The notes below the pieces were generated by a model, which was not told where the DNA came from, searched no databases, and worked only from the letters and a program-made list of their open reading frames with translations. Positions 8,259 through 17,545 of a stretch of 64,000 nucleotides of DNA are shown piece after piece; the first letter of the stretch is position 1; each line of letters starts with the position of its first letter. Source of the DNA: Endozoicomonas sp965232255 (GTDB lineage Bacteria > Pseudomonadota > Gammaproteobacteria > Pseudomonadales > Endozoicomonadaceae); contig OZ246962.1 in assembly GCA_965232255.1 (NCBI GenBank), positions 806,001-870,000 on the forward strand, given 5' to 3'. The position numbers were made by a program, and so were the translations under genes.

Positions 8259-9493
8259 GAAGGTCATTCAACTTAATGGCAAAACCCACCAGTTACCAGT
8301 GTAATCTGTCATGCGACTATTGCTTCTATCTTGAAAAAGAAAAATTTCTGAAAAAAAACTCGTCCACTACCCGACCTGATAAAATCACGACAATGAGCGA
8401 CGAGGTGCTACGAACCTACATCAAACAATTTATCACCTCCCCGAATCGTGCTGTTATCGATTTTGTCTGGCAGGGGGGAGAGCCTACCACGGCGGGACTG
8501 GATTTTTTTGCAAAGGTTGTCCACTACCAGTCCAAGTTTAGCGAAGGCAAACAGATCAATAACTCACTACAAACCAATGGCGTCTTGTTAAATGACAAGT
8601 GGTGTTCCTTTTTACAAGAGCACCAGTTTCTTGTAGGTGTTTCCATTGATGGCCCAGAACAGATACATGATCGCTATCGAGTATCTCAGGGCGGTAAGCC
8701 AACTTTCTCCAAGGTGATAAAGGGTATAGATAACCTGAAAAATCACGGTATTGAGTTCAATACTCTGACTGTTGTCAACAATATCAATGGTGAACAGCCA
8801 TTGGCTGTTTATCAGTTCCTGAAAGATATTGGCTCAACCTTCCAGCAATTTATCCCCATTGTTGAACAGTCCCAGATCAATACCACTAACCCCATGTTAA
8901 TTTTTCCTGCGGATCACTCGGAAAAAGCACTGATGCCGTTTTCGGTGAGCGGTTCTGTTTATGGGGATTTTATGATCAGTATTTTTGACGAGTGGGTACG
9001 CAAGGATGTGGGTAAAGTTTATGTTCAGCTATTTGAGAATGCCCTGGCTTCGTGGACCAAAATTCCTTCTGGTCTCTGTATTTTCCAGGAGCAGTGCGGT
9101 GACTGCATGGTGATAGAACGCAACGGTGATATTTACAGCTGCGATCATTATGTCTATCCGGAGTATCGATTAGGAAATCTTTTAGACACCAAATTAAATA
9201 AAATAGCCAAGAGCAAACAGCAACAAAAGTTTGCCCAGGATAAAGCCAACGTTGGTACAACTTGTAAACAATGCCGGTGGCTTACGGCCTGCAATGGGGG
9301 TTGTCCAAAGCATCGGATACATCCCAACACCGATGGAACGCGACAGAACCACCTCTGTGAGGGATACCGGAAAATTTTCCATCATGTCGATCCCTATATG
9401 CGCTTTATGGCGGATCAGCTGTCAAAAAATTTATCGCCGGTAAATGTTATGCGTGTGGCTGATCAGATTGCTATGGCTAGAACCCGTCACTGA
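8255..9493 (+). CDS. Anaerobic sulfatase-maturating radical SAM enzyme
   Basis: A radical S-adenosylmethionine enzyme that oxidises the active-site Cys (or Ser) of sulfatases to formylglycine. From the start at 8255 it has 412 residues. The N-terminus reads NLMAKPTSYQ followed by the Cys16-x3-Cys20-x2-Cys23 cluster motif, as in the anSME family. The C-terminal SPASM part holds the further cluster cysteines (CGDCMVIERNGDIYSCDHY, then CKQCRWLTACNGGCPKH). An upstream frame extends to 8156, but the GAGG site at 8244-8247 and the family N-terminus favour 8255. Its partner is most likely the Cys-type sulfatase at 10502-11974; the LysR gene between them may control the set. Confidence 0.93.
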   Translation: MRRSFNLMAKPTSYQCNLSCDYCFYLEKEKFLKKNSSTTRPDKITTMSDEVLRTYIKQFITSPNRAVIDFVWQGGEPTTAGLDFFAKVVHYQSKFSEGKQINNSLQTNGVLLNDKWCSFLQEHQFLVGVSIDGPEQIHDRYRVSQGGKPTFSKVIKGIDNLKNHGIEFNTLTVVNNINGEQPLAVYQFLKDIGSTFQQFIPIVEQSQINTTNPMLIFPADHSEKALMPFSVSGSVYGDFMISIFDEWVRKDVGKVYVQLFENALASWTKIPSGLCIFQEQCGDCMVIERNGDIYSCDHYVYPEYRLGNLLDTKLNKIAKSKQQQKFAQDKANVGTTCKQCRWLTACNGGCPKHRIHPNTDGTRQNHLCEGYRKIFHHVDPYMRFMADQLSKNLSPVNVMRVADQIAMARTRH

Positions 9494-9587
9494 GCCAATA
9501 CGCCCTATTTTGATCTAAAACAAATTTTATCAAAGGAAATTCAGGTATAATTTCTGGTTATTTTGTGTTAGTCGTGGCTTTAACCTG

Positions 9588-10493
9588 ATGAACAATCTTA
9601 TTCTCAGCGGTCGGATCACCATTCGCATGTTGAAGTACTTTATGGCGGTGGCTGAAAATGAGCATTTTGGTAAGGCTGCAGAACAACTCAATGTATCTAA
9701 ATCTCCACTGAGTATCAAAATCAAAGAACTCGAAGATGCCTTGGAAACCACCCTGTTTGTGCGTGATTCAAGAAATGTAAAGCTGACAACGACGGGTAGG
9801 TTACTGAAAGAGGAATGTAGCCGAATCTTTGATGTGTTGAACTCATCGGTTAATAACATTATCAAGGCCGAGCGAAATCAAAAAAATATCATCACTATTG
9901 GGTTGGTAAGCTCTGCTTTCTGGACCGACCTCCTAACCGACATCCGTCGTTTTCAAAAAAGCTATCCCTCTTATGAATTCAACTTCATCGAAATGTCACC
10001 CGCTGAACAAAAAGTCAGCCTATTGAATAGCACTATTGATATCGGTATTTCTCGATATGCAGATACATTTAACATTCATCCTCTAACATCAACAGAGTTA
10101 ACCAGAGAATCAATGTTAGTAGCGATTTCAGATAACCACGTATTCAAAAATAGAAAATTGGTAAGCTTGACAGATTTTAAAGATGAAAAAATGGTGGTCA
10201 TGGCTCGTAGTCGTTCCGCACAAACCGAACTGGTTATCCAAAAATGTATAGAGCATGGCTTCCATCCCATGATACATCATGAGGTGAAAGAACCTCATAC
10301 CATGATGGCATTTGTTGCTGCGGGGCAAGCTGTAGCTATCGTACCCTCGTCATTCCGGTACCACAAATGGAATCATATCCGTTTACTACCACTAACAGAA
10401 ATGATTCCAGCAGGTTTAATGATGCTTCATAACAATAAAAATAGTTCATCTATTACAGAGCACTTTATTCATACCATGACTTCTCTTCGATAA
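9588..10493 (+). CDS. LysR family transcriptional regulator
   Basis: 301 residues with an N-terminal winged helix-turn-helix (residues ~12-70: LKYFMAVAENEHFGKAAEQL, then SKSPLSIKIKELE) and a C-terminal substrate-binding domain ending with a typical AVAIVPSSF segment. It lies 94 bp downstream of the sulfatase-maturation gene on the same strand and converges with the sulfatase gene (8-bp gap between the two 3' ends). A role in controlling the sulfatase cassette is inferred from position; the effector is unknown. Confidence 0.93.
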   Translation: MNNLILSGRITIRMLKYFMAVAENEHFGKAAEQLNVSKSPLSIKIKELEDALETTLFVRDSRNVKLTTTGRLLKEECSRIFDVLNSSVNNIIKAERNQKNIITIGLVSSAFWTDLLTDIRRFQKSYPSYEFNFIEMSPAEQKVSLLNSTIDIGISRYADTFNIHPLTSTELTRESMLVAISDNHVFKNRKLVSLTDFKDEKMVVMARSRSAQTELVIQKCIEHGFHPMIHHEVKEPHTMMAFVAAGQAVAIVPSSFRYHKWNHIRLLPLTEMIPAGLMMLHNNKNSSSITEHFIHTMTSLR

Positions 10494-10501
10494 GTTAGCA
10501 A

Positions 10502-11974
10502 TTATGACTTTGTCTTTTGTCTTGCCAACAGGAGAGAGTCATTGTTGATATCGTGGATATACTGTTTCATGACTGGCAGCATCTTATCAAGAATATCTTT
10601 TCTTTTATTCAACTGATTGAACATTTCAAAGCGATCATTCTTGATATTATATAGAGCTACTGGCTGCTCATCTGGATTCATGATCAACTTCCAGTCACCG
10701 TCACGCATAGCCCATTCGTTTTCACCATTATCGATAGACCATATAAACGGATGAGTGCGTTCTACCCCATGTCCAGAGAATGTTGCTGTTATAGACTGAC
10801 CATCCAGAGTTCTATCAGAAGGAAGTTTAAAGCCAATCATTTCGCTGAGTGTTGGCATCAAGTCGAGAGCAGTTACTGGCTCGTCAGAAATCTGACCAGG
10901 TTTGATTTTGCCTGGATATTTAATAATGGCAGGCACCCGTATGCCTCCTTCAGTGAGCAAATCTTTCCGGCCTTTCAGGCCATTGGTCTCACCAGCCATA
11001 TTCAGTTCCCATGGTTTTTTAGCATCACGGGTAACGGGGCCATTGTCACTGGTAAAGATAATGATGGTATTGTCCTCTTCGCCTATCTCTTCCAGTTTAT
11101 CCATGACTCGACCTACTTGATCATCAAGGTAGGAGATATTGGCATAATATTCTCCAGCACCACGGTAGGGTAACTTATGAAAGTCTTCGTTAAAGGCATA
11201 GGGAGTTTTTCTAGCGCTCTCGGTCATATAGTCCGAGTACATATCCAGATACTCTTGTGGTGAAGACAGCGGCGTATGGACTTCGGAGAAGGCAATGTAA
11301 AGGAAGAATGGATCATCATCCTTGCGCTTATCCAGCCAATTCACCACTTCATCAGCAACCAGGCCACCACTAAAATCATCTGTAGCGCCAATAGCTTTAC
11401 CATTGCGATAGTAATTATCTGGATAGAATTTTCCCTGACGAACCTGTCCATCTTTCCGAGGTGCTGCAATGCTTGCATTGGTGGGAAAACCACCGGACAT
11501 AACAAAGCCGTACTCAAAGCCCAGATCATCAGCCTGCGGATGATCCTCCCGATCTAAACCACCATTGAGGTGCAACTTACCCATCATCGCCGTGTCATAA
11601 CCGTGATTTTTGAGCAGGTGTGCCAGGGTAACTTCATTCTCGCCAAGATGAACATCCTGGCCAGAAGGAATCCACGAGCGGATACCGGTCCGGTAAGGCG
11701 TTCGCCCGGTCAGCATGCCAGCTCTGGATGGTGAACATAAAGGTGCTGGCGCATAGTACTGGGTGTAACGAATGCCCTCGCTGGCTAACTGATCAAGATG
11801 CGGCGTTTTGACAATACTGTGTCCATAAGCGCCTAAATCACCATAACCAAGGTCGTCTACGTAAATCAAAACAATGTTCGGGTTGTTCACTGCAGCCATC
11901 GCATTTGGTATGGCGGCTGTCAGCGATAACCCCATTGCAGTCGCCACAACTGTGGCGATGGCTGATTTTTTCAT
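10502..11974 (-). CDS. Secreted Cys-type sulfatase
   Basis: Formylglycine-dependent sulfatase of 490 residues (arylsulfatase A-like, alkaline phosphatase superfamily). It has a Sec signal peptide (MKKSAIATVV... cleaving after the AMA near residue 27), metal-binding DD at 40-41, and the maturation motif Cys80-Ser-Pro-Ser-Arg84 followed by AGMLTGR. The modified residue is Cys; the encoded anSME can convert this without oxygen. The substrate cannot be read from the sequence; sulfated host glycans or algal polysaccharides are likely for a marine bacterium. It starts 45 bp downstream of the xapA stop on the same strand and could be partly cotranscribed. Confidence 0.95.
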   Translation of the reverse strand: MKKSAIATVVATAMGLSLTAAIPNAMAAVNNPNIVLIYVDDLGYGDLGAYGHSIVKTPHLDQLASEGIRYTQYYAPAPLCSPSRAGMLTGRTPYRTGIRSWIPSGQDVHLGENEVTLAHLLKNHGYDTAMMGKLHLNGGLDREDHPQADDLGFEYGFVMSGGFPTNASIAAPRKDGQVRQGKFYPDNYYRNGKAIGATDDFSGGLVADEVVNWLDKRKDDDPFFLYIAFSEVHTPLSSPQEYLDMYSDYMTESARKTPYAFNEDFHKLPYRGAGEYYANISYLDDQVGRVMDKLEEIGEEDNTIIIFTSDNGPVTRDAKKPWELNMAGETNGLKGRKDLLTEGGIRVPAIIKYPGKIKPGQISDEPVTALDLMPTLSEMIGFKLPSDRTLDGQSITATFSGHGVERTHPFIWSIDNGENEWAMRDGDWKLIMNPDEQPVALYNIKNDRFEMFNQLNKRKDILDKMLPVMKQYIHDINNDSLLLARQKTKS

Positions 11975-12019
11975 AACAAATATCTCAGTCAGGATAGCTG
12001 GCTTATTCGGATATTGAAG

Positions 12020-12844
12020 TTAAAAATGGTTTGCCATAAAGGCTTTGACCAGCTGAATCAGCTTTGGTTGAGCCAGCTTTGCGCATTCCAGAGTCTGCTC
12101 ATGGGAAAGCGTCACATCACCCAGACCTTCTGCCAGGTTGGTAATTGCACAGAATGCCATGGCAGGTAAGCCACAATGAGCTGCAGAGATAATTTCCGGT
12201 ACCACGGACATGCCCACCACATCACCACCGATAATTTGCATCATGCGAATTTCAGCAGCAGTCTCAAAGTTCGGGCCGGTGTAAGAAACATAAACGCCAG
12301 GCTCGACATCAATACCTGCTTCCCGGGCTACACCAAAGGCTTCTTCACGCAAATTTTTGTCGTAGGCGTTGGCAAGACTGAAGAAACGCGGGCCATATTC
12401 TTCATCGTTCTTACCGCACATAGGCGACTCTGGCATGGTGTTGATATGGTCATGGAAAATCACCACGGAACCAACGCCAATACGCTCAGGACGCAGAGAA
12501 CCTGCGGCACAGGTGGAGAGCATAAATTCACAGCCCAACAGCTTAAAAGTACGAACAGGTGTGGTCATAATCTTCATGGAGCGGTGCTCGTAGAAATGAC
12601 CACGACCTTTCATACACACCACATCGACGCCATTCATGGTACCAAGAACCAGCGTACCGGAGTGGCCTTCAACGGTACTGATCGGGAATCCATCTAACTC
12701 TTCGTAAGGGATCTCAATTTTATTTTCCAATTCATCCGCAATCACACCCAAGCCTGAGCCGAGAATAAATGCGGCTTTGGGCTGAAAACCGGGCTTATAT
12801 TTCAAAATGGTAGCTACTGCATTTTTAGGTGCGTCATTTTTCAT
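12020..12844 (-). CDS. xapA: Purine nucleoside phosphorylase (XapA/PNP type)
   Basis: Splits inosine, guanosine or xanthosine with phosphate into base and ribose 1-phosphate in purine salvage. The 274-residue product from the ATG at 12844 carries the phosphate-binding ILGSGLG, MKGRGHFYE, AAGSLRPE, GPNFETAAEIRMM and GGDVVGMSVVPE segments of trimeric PNPs and follows E. coli XapA closely. A longer frame reaches 12967, but family length favours the internal start. It is divergent from a guanine-deaminase-like gene 399 bp away, which would use its product. Confidence 0.9.
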   Translation of the reverse strand: MKNDAPKNAVATILKYKPGFQPKAAFILGSGLGVIADELENKIEIPYEELDGFPISTVEGHSGTLVLGTMNGVDVVCMKGRGHFYEHRSMKIMTTPVRTFKLLGCEFMLSTCAAGSLRPERIGVGSVVIFHDHINTMPESPMCGKNDEEYGPRFFSLANAYDKNLREEAFGVAREAGIDVEPGVYVSYTGPNFETAAEIRMMQIIGGDVVGMSVVPEIISAAHCGLPAMAFCAITNLAEGLGDVTLSHEQTLECAKLAQPKLIQLVKAFMANHF

Positions 12845-13243
12845 AGATCGTCTCTGGCGGTGCGATTGCGTCATTGTGTTGAATCGTTGCAAGCAATCTA
12901 AATAAGCTGTCGTCCAATAAAAATTCCGATAATGGCACCAATTGTTTCGAAAAACAAAACAGAACACAATAAAACAGGCTAATTATTGTTCTAATTTTTC
13001 GATTATCACTTAAAAATAAAATAAATTATAAGTAAAACACGACGATACACGATGGTTATTATTAAAATACGACGACATCTGTGTATTTCTGCTCTTCCTG
13101 ATTTGTACTGCTGCGTTGATCTACAGCAATTTTTTGAGTTGTTTTGATTGCATTTGTTTCATATTGAAAAACAGATATGCTTCCTGTGTCCACTCATTCG
13201 AGTTAACCTTCCACCACTTCTATTTGCTGTGAGAGCCTTCTTG
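12845..13243. other. Divergent intergenic region between xapA and the deaminase gene
   Basis: About 400 bp, AT-rich around 12960-13060, with the short word ACGACGA recurring (13038, 13069). It must hold the promoters of both divergent purine genes. I saw no clear PurR-type palindrome and no RNA gene. Confidence 0.5.
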
Positions 13244-13705
13244 ATGAATCAGGAACAAGCGTTTATATACCGTGCCATCGAATTGGCAGAGCAAGCCGTT
13301 CAACACGGTAACCATCCATTTGGAGCCCTGCTAGTACACGACGGAAAAATTATATTGGAAGCGGAAAACACCATTCATACGGAAGCGGATGTCACTCGCC
13401 ATGCCGAACTGAATCTGGTTAGCAAGGCCAGCCGGACGATTGACCCGGAAGTTCTGAAAGAGTGCACGTTGTATACCAGCACGGAACCCTGTGCGATGTG
13501 TTCAGGCGCTATTTACTGGGCAGGCATTCGTAAAGTGGTTTATGCAACCAGTGCCAAAACTCTGGATAAAGTAGCAGGGCATGGTATTGATATTGCCGCT
13601 GAAACAATCTTCGACTCCACTCACCCGAAAGTAGAAATCATCGGCCCGATTCATGAAGACAAAGCCGATAAACTGCATTGGGATTACTGGCCAAACTTAG
13701 GGTAG
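13244..13705 (+). CDS. Nucleoside/guanine deaminase, CDA superfamily
   Basis: 153 residues from the ATG at 13244, the length of small bacterial guanine deaminases (GuaD type). The zinc and catalytic site is complete: His53-Ala-Glu55 and Cys83-x2-Cys86 in TEPCAMC. Beside a purine nucleoside phosphorylase it most likely deaminates guanine to xanthine. A tRNA-adenosine deaminase is less likely: the C-terminal WDYWPNLG is unlike TadA. The frame is open upstream to 13148 through a TTG, but homology begins at MNQEQAFIYRAIELA. Confidence 0.85.
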   Translation: MNQEQAFIYRAIELAEQAVQHGNHPFGALLVHDGKIILEAENTIHTEADVTRHAELNLVSKASRTIDPEVLKECTLYTSTEPCAMCSGAIYWAGIRKVVYATSAKTLDKVAGHGIDIAAETIFDSTHPKVEIIGPIHEDKADKLHWDYWPNLG

Positions 13706-13781
13706 GTTGTGATGACTATGTAGCCAAGCAGGCATTGCCCAGCATTTGGCAACGCGGTTTTGTTCGTCAAACACTGGCAAG

Positions 13782-14954
13782 TCAGTCGTTAATCACGTGA
13801 GGAACAAATCTGGAGCTATCTTTGGTAATTGTCGAGTTGTCCTCACGAATTCCTATTCCCGCAGAGCGATCGGCAACAATCCAACTGCCGATCAGGGTGT
13901 GGTTGCCTGAATACACCGGCAGCGGATGATACTTTTGTAGAATGTAACCACTATCCAAATATGGACCATCCACAAAGTCCAGCACCTTACCTTCCCTTAC
14001 GATTGAAATGTTGGCGCCTTCCCTGGAAAAAACCGGCTTTTTCACAAAACAGCTGCCCAGGTCGTCGCCGGGCCGCTCATCCTCAAAATAACTGGGCAAC
14101 AAGTTAGGATGGCCCTTAAATGCCTGCCACAGCAGGGGCAAAATACCTTTGTTGGATAAAATGGCTTTCCAGGATGGCTCAATAAACAGTGTGTCGCTAC
14201 CAGGAAGATAACTGCCAAACTCTTCGGCTAACATAAACTCCCAGGGATACAGCTTGAACAGACCGGGAATCGTCATATCCTTTAAGTCGGTAAATTGTCC
14301 TTGCGGGTTTATGCCGATATCTTCGGTGTAGATAAACCCAGTAGTCAGCCCTGCCTGCACGGCACAATCGCGAATATACTCAACGGTCCCGAAGTCCTCC
14401 TCTGAGCCTTCACTACAGGAAAAATACAGTGGCTCATCTCCCATATGCTGTTTTTTCAGCAATACCAGAGCCTCGATCAACATCTCCTGGATAATATTGA
14501 ACTGATCGGCATCGACTGGCAGCTTTTGCTCAGCGACCATCTGCTCAAGCCAGAGCCATTGGAAAAAAGCAGACTCATACAAAGAAGTTGGCGTATCGGC
14601 GTTATATTCGTAAAACCTGGCGGCCGACTGGCCATCATAAGAAAAGTCCATGCGACCGTAGAGATGTGGATCTTTACGCAGCCAGGATTGACGAATTGTA
14701 TCCCAGAAATATTCCGGTATGCGCAGTCGCTCCATCATCTGCTCAGAGTTAACCGCCTGGTCTACCAGCTGCAAACACATCTGATGCAGCTCAGCGGTTG
14801 GTGCTTCAATATCTGCTTCAATTTGCTTCAGGGTAAATTGGTAATAAGCCGACTCATCCCAGTAGGGCGCATCATTAATCGTGTGAAATTTAAAGCCAAG
14901 CGAGTCCGCCAGTTGCGTCCAGTGTCGTCTCGGCGTTGAGGTAATACGCCGCAT
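13782..14954 (-). CDS. yjfC: Glutathionylspermidine-synthase-like ATP-grasp protein (YjfC)
   Basis: 390 residues, following E. coli YjfC from end to end (for example YWDESAYYQFTL, DPHLYGRMDF, YNADTPTSLYE, SILSNKGILPLLW, HPNLLP, LIGSWIVADRSAGIGIRED). It is the ATP-grasp amide-ligase half of glutathionylspermidine synthase without the amidase half; its true substrate is not established. The start at 14954 overlaps the yjfM stop as TAATG, indicating coupled translation. A frame four codons longer exists. It is the last gene of the yjfI-C operon. Confidence 0.92.
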   Translation of the reverse strand: MRRITSTPRRHWTQLADSLGFKFHTINDAPYWDESAYYQFTLKQIEADIEAPTAELHQMCLQLVDQAVNSEQMMERLRIPEYFWDTIRQSWLRKDPHLYGRMDFSYDGQSAARFYEYNADTPTSLYESAFFQWLWLEQMVAEQKLPVDADQFNIIQEMLIEALVLLKKQHMGDEPLYFSCSEGSEEDFGTVEYIRDCAVQAGLTTGFIYTEDIGINPQGQFTDLKDMTIPGLFKLYPWEFMLAEEFGSYLPGSDTLFIEPSWKAILSNKGILPLLWQAFKGHPNLLPSYFEDERPGDDLGSCFVKKPVFSREGANISIVREGKVLDFVDGPYLDSGYILQKYHPLPVYSGNHTLIGSWIVADRSAGIGIREDNSTITKDSSRFVPHVIND

Positions 14955-15487
14955 TATCCGCCCCACCCTCCTCTGGCAGCAGAGCGGCTGCCAAAACCGC
15001 CCCGACTCATCGTGGTGCTTTTCAATGAGGGCTTTGCCGGCTTGCTCAACACGCTATTGTCTACTGCTACTCTGCCCTGTCGGTAGCCACTACTTACACG
15101 GTCATAAGTGCCGGTGCGAAAAAAACCACCGGCGCCAAGGTAAAGAGGAATAACGGTAAACGACGAGCCACGCCCGGAAGCACCTTGGCCAGCCAGCATA
15201 AAGCCCTGCATGGTGGGAATGTATTCGCCGGACGACACCGGCTGACAGCCAGCGGCAAAATCCTGCTTGCACAGCGCCTCAGTACTGTACCTTGGCGCGT
15301 CACTCAAATGTTCTTGCCAGGCTTTGTTGTACTGGTACTGGCAAACCGACTCAGAGACCACACCACCTTTGGCACAACTGGCCACGTCCTGATAGACCAA
15401 GGCTTGATTGGAGGAATCGGCGCAACCACTGACTATCAGCGGGGCACTCCCCATAATGGCCAGCCGTAACGTTTTTGAACGCTTCAT
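14954..15487 (-). CDS. yjfM: DUF1190 lipoprotein (YjfM/YgiB family)
   Basis: 177 residues with a lipoprotein signal (MKRSKTLRLA... LIVSGC, lipidated Cys22), a Cys-containing central part (VASCAKGGVVSESVCQYQYNK) and a Gly/Ser/Arg-rich C-terminus ending SAARGGWGG. This is the DUF1190 layout of YgiB/YjfM, which regularly accompanies YgiC/YjfC ligases. Acts in the envelope; exact role unknown. It begins 17 bp after yjfL and overlaps yjfC at TAATG. Confidence 0.9.
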   Translation of the reverse strand: MKRSKTLRLAIMGSAPLIVSGCADSSNQALVYQDVASCAKGGVVSESVCQYQYNKAWQEHLSDAPRYSTEALCKQDFAAGCQPVSSGEYIPTMQGFMLAGQGASGRGSSFTVIPLYLGAGGFFRTGTYDRVSSGYRQGRVAVDNSVLSKPAKPSLKSTTMSRGGFGSRSAARGGWGG

Positions 15488-15504
15488 TTCCCGTCACTCC
15501 GGCG

Positions 15505-15915
15505 CTAATAAGTAAGACAGGCAGCGTTCAACAGACCGGCCGCAATGGAAATACCGCCCAGCCAGATGCCCGAAGCCAGTTCATTATTGGCAATACGCTC
15601 AGAGATTTTAGGCATAAACAGTCGCAGACCGAAAAAGGTAGCCAACTGAACCACCAGCGCAATGGCTCCCCAAAGCGCCATATCCACCAGATTGACGGAG
15701 TTTTCGATAACACTGGTCAGCGGTAAGACAAAACCGATCAGGCTCCCGGCAAAGGCGATAGACGCCGCTGGCACATTCTCCCTGATCAGCGCCATTTCAT
15801 CGTGCGGGGTACACCAGGCGTAGACCAGAACGTAGATTCCGGTCAGTAACAGGCCCAGGACAAAATAGGCCAGAAACAGCGGCACGCCTGCCAGATAGTC
15901 GGTGATGGTAATCAT
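15505..15915 (-). CDS. yjfL: DUF350 membrane protein (YjfL)
   Basis: 136 residues and four predicted transmembrane helices (about 10-32, 50-70, 78-100, 112-134). This matches DUF350/YjfL, an inner-membrane protein nearly always encoded with a YjfC-type ATP-grasp and a PspA-type protein. It sits in the middle of the operon, 17 bp before yjfM. Function unknown. Confidence 0.88.
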   Translation of the reverse strand: MITITDYLAGVPLFLAYFVLGLLLTGIYVLVYAWCTPHDEMALIRENVPAASIAFAGSLIGFVLPLTSVIENSVNLVDMALWGAIALVVQLATFFGLRLFMPKISERIANNELASGIWLGGISIAAGLLNAACLTY

Positions 15916-16116
15916 CTAGTTGCCTCGCTGGAGGAGGATGTCAACATGTCGCATCCTGAACATTATCGAAACTGGCTGACAAGGACATCCTTACCAGACG
16001 GAATATTTACGGTCACAACTCATTTTGCACAAGAGCCAATGCACGACTATTTTCGCAAAAAAGTACCACGTTTTTCATCCAGAGCATGACGCATTTTCCG
16101 TCCGTGACCATCTGAG

Positions 16117-16776
16117 TCAAGTGATATGCATGGAAGAAATATCCAGATCAAAACCCAGACTAACCACAGCGGTTGCTTCATTCTCGCCACTGAACTCCAG
16201 GGATGCCAGTAAATACTCATAGCGTTGGCCGTCGCTGACCGGACGCTGGTAGAGCATGGCCAGGTGATCAACTTCATAAGCGGCGATAGCACTGTCGCGG
16301 TTATAAACTGTTTCAGTAAAATTCACCGGCTCAATGGCGCCGGGTACCTCTGCGTCCCAGACTCGCTGATAGACGGTTTCATCCAACTGAAATTGCGCTT
16401 TGCCAATCAGGCCACCATCACCGACCCACAAATCCACTCCGCTTTGGCTGGCAATATTATGAGTCTGGGTAAAGACAAAGAATTTTATGTCATCAATATT
16501 CTGGGCTTCATAACCACCATTGGTAGAGATTTGAATAAATCCGTCATCCGACGTATAAAATCGACAAAGCGAAGCACCGGCACCAAGATCAATAAAACCG
16601 GCAGCTTCGATGATTTGCAGACCCTCCGGCAACGTGCAGCGCAACTGCTCGCGTATCATCTGCAAAGGCAGCAGATCCAGCTCAACTGCACTTCCCAGAC
16701 GTAAATTAAGCGGCGCGGGTAAAACAATCTTACTTTTTTCGTCGTCTTTATGGCTTTTTAACCAGTCAAAAATCAT
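16117..16776 (-). CDS. yjfK: DUF2491 protein (YjfK)
   Basis: 219 residues from the ATG at 16776 (MIFDWLKS), the same length as E. coli YjfK. It is a soluble protein with no recognisable catalytic motif. A longer frame begins at 16809 but the family start is the internal Met. It is separated from yjfJ by an opposite-strand exporter gene, and from yjfL by about 200 bp, so it may need its own promoter. Confidence 0.85.
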   Translation of the reverse strand: MIFDWLKSHKDDEKSKIVLPAPLNLRLGSAVELDLLPLQMIREQLRCTLPEGLQIIEAAGFIDLGAGASLCRFYTSDDGFIQISTNGGYEAQNIDDIKFFVFTQTHNIASQSGVDLWVGDGGLIGKAQFQLDETVYQRVWDAEVPGAIEPVNFTETVYNRDSAIAAYEVDHLAMLYQRPVSDGQRYEYLLASLEFSGENEATAVVSLGFDLDISSMHIT

Positions 16777-16894
16777 AGCGGCAAACCATCCATTAACAGG
16801 CCAAATCAAGGCTATACTTCTTCACCCTTGTTGCCCTTCGAAAAGCTGCCATACAGGCAGCCTGCAACTTGTGGCAATAAAAAGAGAATTTGTT

Positions 16895-17533
16895 ATGCCT
16901 GAGTCATCACTGGCGCTATTTCTTATAGCGACCCTCGTTCTTGCTTTGGCTCCCGGTCCGGACTTGCTGTACATCACCACCCGGGGTCTTGATCAAGGTG
17001 CCGTGGCAGGACTTATCTCTGCACTGGGCGTCCATACCGGTGTTCTTATCCATACCATCATCGCGGCTTTCGGGCTTTCTGCCTTGATCGCATCGTCAGC
17101 CGTGGCCTTTGCGCTTATTAAATACGCAGGCGCGGCGTACCTGTGTTTTCTCGGATTGACGTCTTTGCTCTCTTGGCGTGAGGCCACTGCTTCTGGCGGT
17201 CAACAGCCCATTTCCCAGACCGCCCTGAGAAAGGTATTTTACCAAGGTGTTATTACGGACGTACTAAACCCAAAAGTCATTCTGTTTTTCCTGGCTTTTT
17301 TCCCGCAGTTCGTTGATCCGACCAGCGCTTCAGCGCCGGTGGATATCTTTTTGCTCGGACTGGTGTTCGTCGCCGTTGCCTTTCCGATTGATGCCGTAGT
17401 CGGCCTGTTCGCCGGTAGTATCAGCAAACAATTGCAACACAACCGCCAACGTCGGCGCTGGGGAAAATGGATGATCGGTTCGGCCTTTATCATTCTGGGC
17501 ATTGGGACGGCATTTACCTCGCCGCCCTCGTGA
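16895..17533 (+). CDS. LysE/RhtB-family exporter
   Basis: 212 residues and about six hydrophobic segments. The first helix carries the family signature LAPGPDLLYIT, and NPKVILFFLAFFPQF is also typical. Members export amino acids such as homoserine, threonine or lysine across the inner membrane; the substrate here is unknown. AGAGA precedes the ATG at 16895; an upstream frame to 16610 is an antisense shadow of yjfK. The gene lies on the plus strand inside an otherwise minus-strand yjf operon, an insertion relative to the E. coli order. Confidence 0.9.
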   Translation: MPESSLALFLIATLVLALAPGPDLLYITTRGLDQGAVAGLISALGVHTGVLIHTIIAAFGLSALIASSAVAFALIKYAGAAYLCFLGLTSLLSWREATASGGQQPISQTALRKVFYQGVITDVLNPKVILFFLAFFPQFVDPTSASAPVDIFLLGLVFVAVAFPIDAVVGLFAGSISKQLQHNRQRRRWGKWMIGSAFIILGIGTAFTSPPS

Positions 17534-17545
17534 CCCGATAAGTTC

